NCBI RefSeq assembly: GCF_947507565.1
Contig: NC_089182.1
Location: forward strand, 1,178,001-1,242,000
Length of the DNA: 64,000 nucleotides
Origin: Oscarella lobularis
Taxonomy: Eukaryota > Porifera > Homoscleromorpha > Homosclerophorida > Oscarellidae
Direction: 5' to 3'
Shown: one piece after another, positions 45,272 through 57,000 of the stretch
How positions within the stretch are numbered: position 1 is the stretch's first letter
How the letters are laid out: each line of letters starts with the position of its first letter
The notes under the pieces: generated by a model
Database searches by the model: none
Seen by the model: the letters and a program-made list of their open reading frames with translations, nothing else
What the model was told of the DNA's origin: nothing
Position numbers and translations under genes: made by a program

Positions 45272-48063
45272 TTACAGAACACCGCTAACAAATCCATGAT
45301 CCAAGAGTTTATCAGCTGAAGGTCGAGTCTCTTTATCCCTAAAAAACCAGAAATGAAATCAGAATTAAACAATTGACAACAAAACCATACATAATCAACG
45401 TTATTGCTATGAAATCTCGCACACATTCAGACACGTGATCGGGCAAATCTGGTTTTGTCGCCTCGGTTGCAATTTTAAAAAGAGCAGCGATTGCCTCGAG
45501 TTCATGCCAAGGTGGCTTTGTTGTCAGCATTTCAACCACGGTACAGCCGAGACTCCTAAAAGAAGAAAACGTCTATCACGTCTATCACGTCTATCACGAG
45601 GCTTAGAGGCCATACCATATGTCAGCTTTTCTACCATATCCTTTTCCATTAATCACTTCGGGACTCATCCAGTAGGGCGTCCCGTGCACCGACTTGTATC
45701 CAGACATAGTCCTTATTGTCTGCGCAAGAGGCACAATAGGAAATGTAAGTTCTATCCCATTCACTTACTTGAAGTCGTTTCGATGCACCAAAGTCGGACA
45801 GTTTGACGTTGCCGGAAGAGTCGCGAAGTATGTTCGCTCCTTTTATGTCTCTATGGACAACGCATTTGGAATGCAAGTAGGCCACGCCTTCAACTATTTG
45901 TCTAGTGTATTTCCGGGTTAGAGTTTCAGTGAGTGGACCGTGTTCTTTCAGGAGATTGTGAATAGAACTCTAGAGAAATAATCTTATAACCGCGTCATTT
46001 TTTCCTGACGTCAGCGACTCACTCCAGGCATGTATTCCATGAAAATGGAGAGAACGCACTCCGTTCTCTCCGTTCCATAATACTGAACAACTCGATCGTG
46101 TTTCAAATTCCTATATATTTCCATTTCCGTTTCGAGAGCTTGCACCTCCTATCAGTTGCAACAAATGATAAGAAGAAACCAATTTCCATTTTGAAAAAAT
46201 CCAAACCTTCTGCGCTTGCATATCGTTAGCGTGAGTGATGTCGACTTGCTTCACGGCCAACTCTCGTCCAGTATTTCTATCGTGACACATGTAAACCTGA
46301 ATGTCCGATTAATAACTATTAAAAATAGTCATTTAACAATCAACCGTTCCAAACGCTCCAGAACCCAACACTCGCCCTTTCGTCCAATCATCAGGTTTAC
46401 TCAACACTACAGATAGAAATAATTACACTTTATTCGCGGTGATAACATTCCTTTTATTCCTTACGGTCTGACGATAGATTGAGTTCTGATAAATGAGCCA
46501 TGGCAGCGTCCAAATAACCCGCCTGAGACAAGCTCTCTTTGCTCGAATAGAAGTCAGGCGTAAAACTCTCTGGAGAGGCTGCAGACTCGGCCAAATACAC
46601 GTCGCTAACAGCTCGGCGCGTCTTTTTATGACGACGCGGAAACGTTCGAAATTCTGTACACATTTTTTTAATTTCTCGTTGATTATGTGAATGTTTTCTT
46701 TACTTTCGGGATCGGCGTTGTAGTCGAACGTGTGACGTCGCGTCGGATATGTCCCGGGTCGGCTCGGCGGATCGTCGTAATTCCGATATCCGCTACTCTC
46801 GCTAAGATACAAAATATAATCAAATTTAGTTACACAATCCATTGCGTTCAAACCTAGTCTGACTAATATCCGTTGTTGATCCACTTGAATTTGGACTTGG
46901 AGCCACCTTAATCTTCTATATATAAGAGACTTATAAGTCTTTCATCACATTATCACCCACACTTCTCTCACCCTGACATAAGATCCAGGAGGCTGTTCCG
47001 GTTCAGGAAGAACGCCGACTGGGTCGTCTTCGGCTATAAACATTCCGCCGCCACCTTTAAAGAGTTCTTTCGCCCTTTCGGAGTACATGGACTGGGGACG
47101 TCCAGGAGGTTCGCGCGTGAGGCCCGGAGGCGGCGAGTCTCGTCCGCCCGGGTGGTAGGGATGCATGGGCGGGTTCGTATCGTCGATCGGGTGAAAGCCG
47201 TCCGCAGTTTTGCCCGGAAATGTTCGAGGAGAAAGTCGCGGCGAGTTTAGGACCGGGGAGGAGGGAAAGAACGGCTGCGAGTTGGATCTCGCCGGGAAAA
47301 ATGAATTCTGAAAAAAAAGGGAGGACTCTGTATATATAGCCTAATTGACTGACAACAAACTGATTGACGGACTATTTCCGTTTATGGTATTATCAACTTT
47401 TACAGCTATTTCAATTTCAGTTTCTACGAATGCTTACCTGTTGAACGCCTCTATTGTTCGAGGCAATCGAGAGTGAAAACTGAGATGTCGGCATGGCAAC
47501 AGTCGTGACGGGATCAGAAGGCTGAATCAGAATGATTCTCAAACTCTTCTGAGCCGGCGAACGATCGAGGTTCAAGAGCGCCTTATCGATATCGGCTTGA
47601 CACGTGATGGAAAGAGTCTGCTTCAACTAGACACAGAATAAACAGTAGAATACAAAAAAATAACATATATCATTCGTGACGTCGTGTCGTCCTACTTCCG
47701 CGTTGAAATAAAATACGGTCAAATCGACGCTATAGATCGATTTGATCTTCGCTTTGAGATCCATAAATTGAAGCGGACGCGACATGAGAATAATCCTTTT
47801 AGAAATGATTAAATTAAATAACCCGATTCAAATATCAGCACTTTCTCTCCTGCTTGAACTCGAACTTGATTCGAACCTGGTTGCCCTATAGGGAAAGAGG
47901 AATATCCATTCGAGGGGGCGTGTCGCCTTTGAGGAAGACGACGAGAAATTTTGCTTACAGGCATCGAAACGACGCCAGTTCGCTCGTGCGACGTCTGATT
48001 GCGTAGTTCCGACAAGTTGTAGGCGATTGTGGACAGCGTCGACGCAGTCGACGCGTCCGACAC
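45272..48063 (-). CDS. MAP3K2/MAP3K3: MAP3K2/MAP3K3 (MEKK2/3)-like kinase with PB1 domain
   Basis: MEKK2/3 kinases activate MEK5-ERK5 and other MAPK cascades. The start ATG at 48063 opens a Ser/Thr-rich leader. A PB1 domain follows ([40 protein letters not shown]; about 47800-47430). A Pro/Ser-rich linker spans 47300-46450. The kinase domain (46420-45275) has [53 protein letters not shown] and [17 protein letters not shown]. The end is [21 protein letters not shown], stop at 45272-45274. All catalytic motifs are present. PB1 at the N-terminus separates it from MEKK1/4. It is tandem to DNAJC10 with 243 bp between. Confidence 0.93.
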
Positions 48064-48305
48064 TGTTTACGAATCGATTCGACGTGTTTTCGCGCCTTTC
48101 GGGATCGTCTACCTGAATCCATCCGATTCCCGCCACGAATCGTAATCCTCGAGGGCGAAAGCGGCGACAATCGACTGCTTTTTTCTTCTTCTTGCGACTG
48201 CGCGAACTCGAACTAACGCGCGTTGTCCGGCAGCACAAAACGTCAGTTTTAAAAAGGGGCGTGATCACAACGTACACATTCTGAATAGAGAGCGTAAAGA
48301 AACTT

Positions 48306-51300
48306 TTATAGTTCATCGCGCGAAGCGCTTTTCTGAAAATCAATAATTCAATAATTAATGGCGATTAATTAATCATTACTGTACATACCTTTTTTCGACT
48401 TAGATGTTGCTGCACAGTATTTATTATCCCATTCACACTTTGAGTACCAATACTGACACCCACAAGATTCTTAGAAGAAGTCTTCTTAGACCAAAACAAC
48501 TCAAAAAAAGTCAACAACTTTTTCTTACTTGTCTGCGTCCATTGGCTCCCTCGTAGAAATAAAGTGATGGATATGCACGAACCTGAGCTTGATTACACAG
48601 ATGCCTTTGTTCATCGCAGTTCACTTTTCCACATTTCACTTTACCCTCCATCAGCTGTCAATACATAAAACCGAAAGAAGGTAAAGTGAGTTCTCTAACT
48701 TGCCTCGGAAACTCTTTCAAAATTAGGAGCAAATTGGACGCAATGACCGCACCAAGGTGCATAGAAATCAACTAGCCAAGGAGTAGAATCCTCAAGAACT
48801 TCATTGTTGATGTCATTCATAGAGAGAAGTTTGACTTTCGACGGCAAATAGTCCATCGCCCACGCTCGAATTGAATTGACGTCTCTCCATCCGGAATAAT
48901 CGCTAAAACGATTTCTTGATACTACAGTACGAGGCACGGTTTACGGTATTGATTTTTGTACCTATAATGCCCGGTTCCTGTTCTTCCAGACGGGTATAGT
49001 CTCATTGTCGGATAGCTAGAGATTCCCTCCCTTTGACACAGCGAGTCTTCTGACACGCAATCGACTTTAGCAACTCTGGCTTTTTCTTTTAAAATCTAAT
49101 TATTATTTATCAGTATTAGATAGACTACCGTTTCCTGTCTTTTTCTTACTCTAGCCACTTTGTTCCAAACAGGAATTAGCTGCTGGCACGGTCCGCACCA
49201 GGGAGCATAGAAATCGATAAGCCACACCTCTTCCCGTTGTTGACTTCTGACCATTTCGTCAAAACTAGACGTTGTCAGGGTAATCATTTTAGGATTGAGA
49301 GTATCCTGCATTGAATGATACCAGTAGGATTAATATACAGACGACACTCTCTCTTGAAGTACCTCAATAAATTCAACTATTGATTTTGCACTGTGAGTGC
49401 CATGAAATTGATGCGGCTGAGATTGATTGTAAAATATCGTTGTAGGATAAGACCGTATGTTCATCTAATATTATCTATATATTAGATTCCTGTATTGATT
49501 TGATTGTTACCTTATTGCAAAGATGCGAATGAACGGTGCAATCGACTGTGCCAAAGCTAACACTGTTTCCTATACGATGCGCTGCCTTTCGAAACTCGGG
49601 CAACAATCTCATACACGGGGGACACCACTATGAATACAGAACTAATAGTAGATGATAAATCTATGATGTCTTTTCTTACGGGAGCAAAAAAATCCACAAC
49701 CCACGGATCCCTTCGATTAATAACTCTCTCTGGAAAATCATCTGGAGTCAAGGCGAGCACGTGGGATGAAGAACTGGCGCGAGCAAAAACTGCAAGGTCT
49801 TCGGCGAGAAGACGTCCTGTTGCAATAAACCGACTACAAATGCTATTTATCGTTAATTGATTTCTATTTACCGTGATGCTGTTCGAAGCCTCCTCTCTTA
49901 TAGAAGGCCACCTGATTGGCCTTCATGTGAAGTTTCTGGCAAAGACTTCTCTGAGAATCGCAATTCACGAATCCAACCTTGCAAAAGACCACTCATAATT
50001 AGACTTTTGAAGTATCAAAATCCCCGCTGCGTTACGTTAATGCTGTCAAGTAGTGGAGACAGCTTTCGCATTTCCAATTCGATATCCGAAATCTCCTTGA
50101 CAAAAATAACAAGCCAATAGATGCCGTTGCTGACGTCCTTTTCAACATCCTGACACGTCGGAGAAGTCAAAACAAACTATACTTCAAAATCAATAATTGT
50201 TACCGCCCACGAATTAATTTCTTTAGGCAGAGGCAACTGCAAAAGAGCAAAGCGAGAAAGTTCTTGAGGATCAAGAGATTCATCCGATTCCTTTAAAAAT
50301 CAATTAATTAATTAATTAATCAATTAATTAATGGCAAGACAATGCCCCTACACTGATTGGTCCGTCGCGAAACGTGTAAACAAACGTCCCAGAGGAGCGC
50401 TTAAGTTGTTGGCATAGAGACGGATCGAGAGTACAATCAATAGAGCCAAATTTAAAATACTTATCCTAAAACTCTATAATTATTGAGGAGCCCAATCGAG
50501 CGTTTCACCAATGTACTCATACCACAATAGCAGCTAGTTTTCTTTGCGAAAGAAGAGCCATGCAATCTAAAGCCCAAATCCCATTTTATTCAATAAAAAT
50601 CTCGCTCATATAAGCTCACTCTCTTCCTCAGATGAGCAAACGTTCAAAAGCCACGACTTTTCGGTTTCTTCTCCGTTCACTGTCTCGTTAAAATTCAACG
50701 CATTTAGTTCCATGACGTTGGCCGTGACGAAGCTCATTGCAAAATTAATCAAATTCCTTTTCGTTCTTTCTCCTCTGTATTTTTGCGGCTAAACAGAATA
50801 AGAAACTTATAAACTGAAGATTCCAATTTCTCGTTTTCTCACATTAGGATAAATTAAAAGTGACGGATAGCTTCTTACTCCCTGCTGCTGACAAAGATTC
50901 CATTCGTCTCCGCAATTCACGGCTCCAATTCGAAGAACTCCCTCGAGTTCACGAGCCACTTCACGCCACTAAAAATCCCAAATGCACTTTATAATTATAA
51001 AATATCATCATCATAATAATAATAAACTTACTGTTGGAGCCAAGTGGTGACAGTGACTGCAGTGCGGCGAAAAGAAATTCACAAACCACAGGTCACCAGA
51101 ATTCAAAACGGAAGATTCTAAAAATTCGAACCATTCTGACGTCATCCTTACCATCACGCAAAATAAATTTCTCACCAAAGTCAATTTTACTCAACGTAAT
51201 TATTTCGTCATCATCGTCATAAATACCTATATAATCAGTGAATTTTTCGTCCGTTAATTAAATAGGCCTATATGAATTGTACCGAATTCTTCTTGATAAT

Positions 51301-51724
51301 ATTGCCAGCTTTCATAGCGACCCCATCCCTTGTTTTCGTCTAATCCCTCTTCGCCGTACTGGTCGTATTTATTTCTAAGCTCTTCGTCTATACGGCGTTA
51401 GAGAACGTTTTAATTTATTAAAATCCAATTTTACCTTTTAGAACTTCGTAGGCGCGATTTAGTTTCAGAAACTTTTCGTGCGCTTCTGGATCGTCCTAAA
51501 AGTTGCTATTCAAATCGTTTCACCCCCCAAAAAGTGCACAAATTCGATACGGGGTTTTTATCCGGATGTGTTTTCAGAGCCAATTTCTTGAAAGCCTGGC
51601 GAATTTCTTTGCTTCCCGCATCTTTGTTGACACCGAGGCGTTCATAGAAGTCGTCCGATAACGAGAGAGAGACGAGAAAAGCTAACATAAGCGCTACGAC
51701 GCTTCCGACGTGCCACGACATCAT
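48306..51724 (-). CDS. DNAJC10: DNAJC10 / ERdj5 ER disulfide reductase
   Basis: ERdj5 is an ER-lumen co-chaperone that reduces disulfides of misfolded proteins for ER-associated degradation with BiP. Start at 51724: signal peptide ([15 protein letters not shown]), then a J domain ([26 protein letters not shown] with intact HPD). Four thioredoxin active sites follow in order: CSHC (about 51050), CPPC (about 49620), CGPC (about 49190) and CGHC (about 48755), with redox-inactive thioredoxin-like domains between the first two. The last exon adds SRDEL and a stop at 48306, a KDEL-type ER-retrieval signal. Domain order equals human ERdj5, which ends KDEL. Confidence 0.95.
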
Positions 51725-51888
51725 TATCCTAACGTGCGCTACACTTCTTTGGCTCTCTCCGGCTCACTCGTAGTTTTAGTGCACGGGGACGGGACCACGG
51801 GGACGTAGCTTACTGCATTTACATTTCATACACATGCAAGTAACGTCAAATTCTCACACAACACAAATATATAGAAAGTTGAGTACAA

Positions 51889-52266
51889 CTACAAGCGATG
51901 CATCTTCTCCCTTTTATCCAAAGCGACCTTCTGCCACAGAGACAGTAAAAGAGTGACCCCGTAGACTCCGGCGGCGATAAAGCAGTTTCTAATCCGGGAC
52001 AGTAACATCGAACACGTACAGAATAAAACGAACACAAGCGAGACTTACGTTGACGAGCCAATTGTCGCGTCTTCGGATAAAGCAACCGCTTCGACTTTGA
52101 AGAAGACGCCGAGAAGAAGCTGAAAAGCGAAGTGTCGCGGTAACGAGGCTATTTCCACAGAAATCCTCCCACTCTCTCTCACCAGCATTATAATTCCCCA
52201 GACACTAAGAATCGTGCAGCAGGTGGAGCATTTTCTGCCGAACAAAGGAAGTTTGTAGTAGAGCAT
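51889..52266 (-). CDS. RNASEK: Ribonuclease kappa / V-ATPase-associated RNASEK
   Basis: Small two-helix membrane protein that associates with the V-ATPase. Complement of exons 52183-52266, 52049-52119 and 51889-51988; 255 nt, 84 aa. It reads MLYYKLPLFGRKCSTCCTIL, SVWGIIMLLLLGVFFKVEAV and, in the second helix, NCFIAAGVYGVTLLLSLW, ending with a basic tail. The CTILSVWGIIML and GVFFxVxxxxLxED patterns identify the family. Short but complete, with good splice sites; 161-165 bp from both neighbours on the same strand. Confidence 0.9.
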
Positions 52267-52426
52267 CGTCGAAGTGACGCTGATTTCACGTGACACTGAT
52301 GTGCGTTATGCTGTCCCGGATAATTGACCAAGGCGCGCTTAATTAATCGACAAAATTTGAGAAAGACAAAGCGATTAGGAATTAGGACTTGACTCCAGCT
52401 GACCTAATTTGCAAAGCGGTTAGGAA

Positions 52427-53061
52427 TTAGGACTTTGACACTCCAGTTGATCCAGCTGATCTAATGTTCATAATGGCCAGTACAAGAAGAGCCACCTGTA
52501 GTAATACAGTACATTGACATAATTACTCATTACGAATAACTGAGATGTCTTACCCAAGCTACCATTGAAAAAAAAGAAAAAGCGATTGCTGATTCTGCGG
52601 CAGATTTGCTGAACGGAAGTACTTCAACGTCGCCTGCAACTTTGTCGGTGTTTGCCCACTGAACAGTTAGATACAGAAACCCAACAAACCAGAGAAAGGC
52701 CAAGAGACCCGACACAACAGCATCCGCAGTGAAAATATGCTTCTGAAAGGACTCTAACTTCCTCATCACTTCCAAAACATCGAAGACGAGCATGACAATG
52801 GCTACAATGATGGTCAGGATGCCCACGCCTTCGCCATATTGGCATGCCCCACTCCCCGTTAAATCGGACTGCTTGAGACCGTAAAAACAAACACCAGTTG
52901 ATCCAAAGCTGCTTGCCACTTTGTCGGCAATGACGCCGACAACAATTATAGCAAACAACTAGAGAGGGAGCCTTGAGATTAGGGTCTCAGAGTAAAGTGC
53001 AACTCACCAGGGCAAGTACTCTTGCAACGAATCGGCCTATCAATCGAGCAGAAAGATTCAT
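52427..53061 (-). CDS. SYNGR: Synaptogyrin-like four-helix MARVEL protein
   Basis: Synaptogyrins are tetraspanning vesicle membrane proteins of exocytic and endocytic organelles, not only of synapses. Complement of exons 53008-53061, 52554-52958 and 52427-52495; 528 nt, 175 aa. The ATG at 53061 gives MNLSARLIGRFVARVLALLF, fitting the family start before helix 1. Diagnostic are GACQYGEGVGILTIIVAIVM, LLAFLWFVGFLYLTVQWANT and SAAESAIAFSFFSMVAW. The C-terminal tail is short, without the Tyr-rich tail of vertebrate SYNGR1. An upstream in-frame extension is possible but not needed. Confidence 0.85.
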
Positions 53062-53326
53062 AGCCAGCAACAAAATAGCAAACACCGCCCCTAAAAGTGC
53101 TCACGCGTAATGAGAATACCACACATTCCACAACTTCAATTTCCCGGACAATACGCCTGCTGCTTGGGTACAAGCTAAAGACAATCAAGCAATGACATTG
53201 GTATAGAAACAGTATAGGAGAAAACGGGACACTTTCATACCTGACACCCCAAAGTCAGTGTCGTTAAACACAATACATGTAGACAAAGCACTATGTTGAA
53301 TTTTGTATGCCTCATTTCCACACACA

Positions 53327-53986
53327 TCACTTTTTTGAGCACTCAAACCGCAATAGATCAACTTTCACGTACGCAGCGTCTTTCTTGTGAAAGCGCATCG
53401 TCTTAGGAAGTTCAAGCGAGAAATTTTTGAAAGTCTTGTCTACCGTCATAGGTACGCCCCAATCCTTTGCCTTTTTCTCCAAATAATCCCGCGTCGACGA
53501 TTTATGAATAGAATAAACGTAACCCCTGCACAGTCGGAGTGCGGTCTGAAGAAACTCCACGTCGCGACCTTCGTTTTTCTTCGTCCCATAGGGAGGATTC
53601 ATTACAATCGTGTCGAACAACTTGCCGGCGCCACATCTCAAATTTATGACGTCACACTTGACGAAGTCCACCTGACCGTCCAGTTCCATATCGGCGACGT
53701 TTTCGCTCGCGACGGACAACGCATCGTCGTCGATGTCAAAGGCGACGACGTGGCGAGCGCCGAGAAGAGCGGCGCCGATCGCGAGCACGCCAGAACCGCA
53801 GCCCAAGTCGGCGACCAGTTTTCCGCTCAGATCGTCGTAGCCGAGGTGCACGACATCGCGAAGAATATCCGCCGCAACTTCTGCAGGCAGTGCGTACTGT
53901 TCTAGAAGAACTTTGGGTTCGCTAAAGCCGTCTAGGCTCCCTAAAGCGCCGACGAGTTGCTTTCGTTTCATTCCTATACGGGACAT
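53327..53986 (-). CDS. METTL5: METTL5, 18S rRNA N6-adenosine methyltransferase
   Basis: METTL5 with TRMT112 methylates one adenosine of 18S rRNA. Single exon, 219 aa, start at 53986. The SAM site is LVADLGCGSGVLAIGAALLG; the acidic ribose loop is VVAFDIDDDAL; the catalytic motif is MNPPYGTK (NPPY, of the NPPF/Y class). The opening LEQYALPAEVAADIL and C-terminal MRFHKKDAAYVKVDLLRF fit METTL5. Lack of introns is notable beside intron-rich neighbours. The AP4B1 stop is 77 bp upstream on the same strand. Confidence 0.95.
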   Translation of the reverse strand: MSRIGMKRKQLVGALGSLDGFSEPKVLLEQYALPAEVAADILRDVVHLGYDDLSGKLVADLGCGSGVLAIGAALLGARHVVAFDIDDDALSVASENVADMELDGQVDFVKCDVINLRCGAGKLFDTIVMNPPYGTKKNEGRDVEFLQTALRLCRGYVYSIHKSSTRDYLEKKAKDWGVPMTVDKTFKNFSLELPKTMRFHKKDAAYVKVDLLRFECSKK

Positions 53987-54062
53987 ATGAGAGACGAGAT
54001 GAATGCGTCATTCATCAACCAGTTTCCCTTTGGCAATATTAGTGTAGTACAGTTTGGATGTT

Positions 54063-57000
54063 TTAAAAATCAAGAGGCATCCATTTTCCTACCAAAGACT
54101 TACGAAAATGTTCTTTGAATGCGCCGAGAGCAGCCGCATCTTCGCATTTGAACACAGCCGTCATGATTGACTTCCTAGCGTCGACAGTGGCTTCGATAAA
54201 GAAAAACGTTTCCGTATCCGCCTAAAATTGAGAATTCAAAAAAAGTCCCGCGCACGCGCTCATGCGAAGTACCTGCTGAGAATAAAAAAAGAATTTCATT
54301 ACCGGTTGCCCGGCCGGACTCGAAGCCATTGCAACGATACGAAATTCCAACATGGTTTGTTCCAGTTCCTCGGGCGTTGGAACTACGGACAAGCAAAGCT
54401 CCACGGATTCACTATACAAACTCCGGGTACAATAAAAAACCGCGACAAATTAACTGCGACACCTCTGCGGTAAGGCAAGCCATCGCCTTTCAAACTCCGT
54501 CGGAGTTATCTTAGGACTAGAATTCAGAACGATGACGGGAGGAGTTTCTTCCGGAGCAAGAAACTCGTCCTTAGAAACGACACAAAATTTAGCCTAAATT
54601 CATACCGATGCTATAAGAACGTTACCAAGGAGACCAAATCTCCCACGACACTCTTAACGCCTATCGGAATTGAAGACGTGTCGCCACCGACTTTCCGTTG
54701 ATCCCTATCCCCCCCGTCGACGCTGGAGCCGGATGCCGAAGCGGTGCTCTCGGTAAACGTCCGTTCAAATCGATCGTCTAATAATTGCACGTGCCCGTCT
54801 TCTGTTTGCATTGGGACGGGGGAATCGTTTACCTGCAGCGGCTGCAGTGGCGGCGGCGAGCGTTTGTCCTTCTCTCGGCGAGCCTAATGTGTAGGGCGGC
54901 TCCGGCGGAATGAAATTAGTCGACGGTTGACCGTAGACAACCGCCAAAGTATTGAACTCAGACAAGAGCTTGTCCTATATTAAAACTTTACCGTGTCACA
55001 GACACTATACTCTCATTTTTTTCGCTAGACCTTGACACCTACAAGACGATCTTCCGTAAATAAGTTTATCGCCGGTTTGGGCCCGGCAACGACTCGCTTC
55101 GCCTACGATTCGGGCGGGGCGGGGAGAAAAAGAAAGCTAAATTAATTGGGAAAAAAACAAAAAACGTTCTCGTGCACGCACTTCGGAAGCGTTGCACTTC
55201 AAGAGTCGATAGTAAAAAACGGCGCGATCGTGAACATCCATATCGACGTCCTCGTCTAAAGCGCGAGCTTACGCATGTGTATGTAGTCTGATCATCAACT
55301 CCGCGTACCGATGCAATATTGAAGTAGACGGCCCAACATGTTCTGACACTCGGGCGGACGTTTGAAGAACAATTTCATTGTCGCCGTAAGCAGCTGCAGA
55401 CGAACGACAGCCGACACTTCGTCGGTCACATCACCGACGTACTCCTCGAGTAAGTAGGGAGCATCGGGGAGACGCTAATAGAACGCAATTATGCATAGAA
55501 ACCTCCAAGGCGACCACGTACTTCGCCATATTCGCCGAGAGTCCATATGAGAGCCGCTTTGCCCTCAGCGTCGGTGACCAACGCGGCGCTCGCTGGCAGG
55601 TGCTGCACTATGTCGTCAGCTGCATCGACGTACTTGCGTACAAGATCTAAATAAAGACAAATAAAGACGACTTGCAAACAATTGAGAAAACAGGAAGCCG
55701 CAGATGGAACGCGAATATAAAAAGCCCCCCTCGCGATATACGAGCCCATAGTCAATCTTTCTCGACGACGTCGACAATGAATAACACAACTCTGTGGCTA
55801 AACGACACCGTTCCCGTTTACAAGCCCAACTGGTTTCGTCTCGTCGTTCTCCTCCCGTCGATCGCCGTCACGATCATCTGCACGTTCGTCATCTTCGTTC
55901 TCCTTCGCGTACGCGAACTGCGGTCGGTGACGAACGCGCTCATCGTCAACGCGGCGATGGCCGATTGGCTGCGCGGCATCGTCGGCATATTCAACACGTA
56001 TATGTACATACGACCGATTCCGAACGACACGACGCATCTCGTACTATGCGACATCTTTCTCTTTCTTCACTTCGCTCAGAGTTTCTGGTCGAATTGGTCG
56101 ATGGCGGCGCTCGCCTACGATCGATACGATCTTCTCTCGCGACCGTTGAATCGTCGTTTGAAAAAGAAGCAGGTGACCGCAATCATTGCGACGATCGTCG
56201 TCGTCGCCGTCTTCATATCGTCGTTGCCCATCTATAGCGGTTGGAGTCAATTTCTTCTCTATCCGCTCGCATCGAATCCGCGTCGAGCCAAGTGTCGCTA
56301 CACGCAACAAGAAACGAATGCCTTCGATTGGTCGTTTCAGCCCGTTTTCGATTTTCTCGCCTTCATCGTGCCCGTCGTATGCGTCGTCGTCGCGTACGCT
56401 CTTATCGTTCGATTGGTCATGCGACACAAACGACGCCAAGAGCAGCACGCTCGCAATCTCGGACGCAGCGCCTTGACGCTGTCGTCCGCGACGACGACGA
56501 CGACGACGACGAACAAACAGAGCGAATTTAAAATCGAGTCCAACGACGCAATCGAGTCGACGTCGCCGACGAGTGTCGTTCGATCGAAGGCGTTTCAGCT
56601 CGTAACCGCCGTCGTTCTGACGAATATCGTTCTCACTTTGCCTTTCGTTATTGTCGCCGAATTGGAGAAATTTCGCGTGATTATTATCAAGGTGTTTCCG
56701 GATCGAATGAAGAGCGTTCTCATGACGTTGTTTCATTTCAATTTCGTCGTCAATTCCGTTCTCTATTTGTTTTGGATACGCAACGCCGTTCGAATGGCGA
56801 GACGAAAGGGAATACAAACAAAAGGAAAAACGGTCCGACTACTGGCCAGGTGCTGCTAAATCTAATCCGGAGGGATTGAGAGGGGAGTAGAGTACTCAGA
56901 GACAAACGGACGTGCTTAGATACCGTAGAGATTTATAGACATGTTATTAAGTGTGGGACCCCTACGGTTTTTTTTCTTCACTGTTACCCCGCCTACCTTT

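Noticed and set aside
56044-56817. 257-codon frame antisense to the GPCR
   Set aside because: Arg/Asp-rich shadow of a GC-biased coding sequence; the plus frame has seven helices and DRY.
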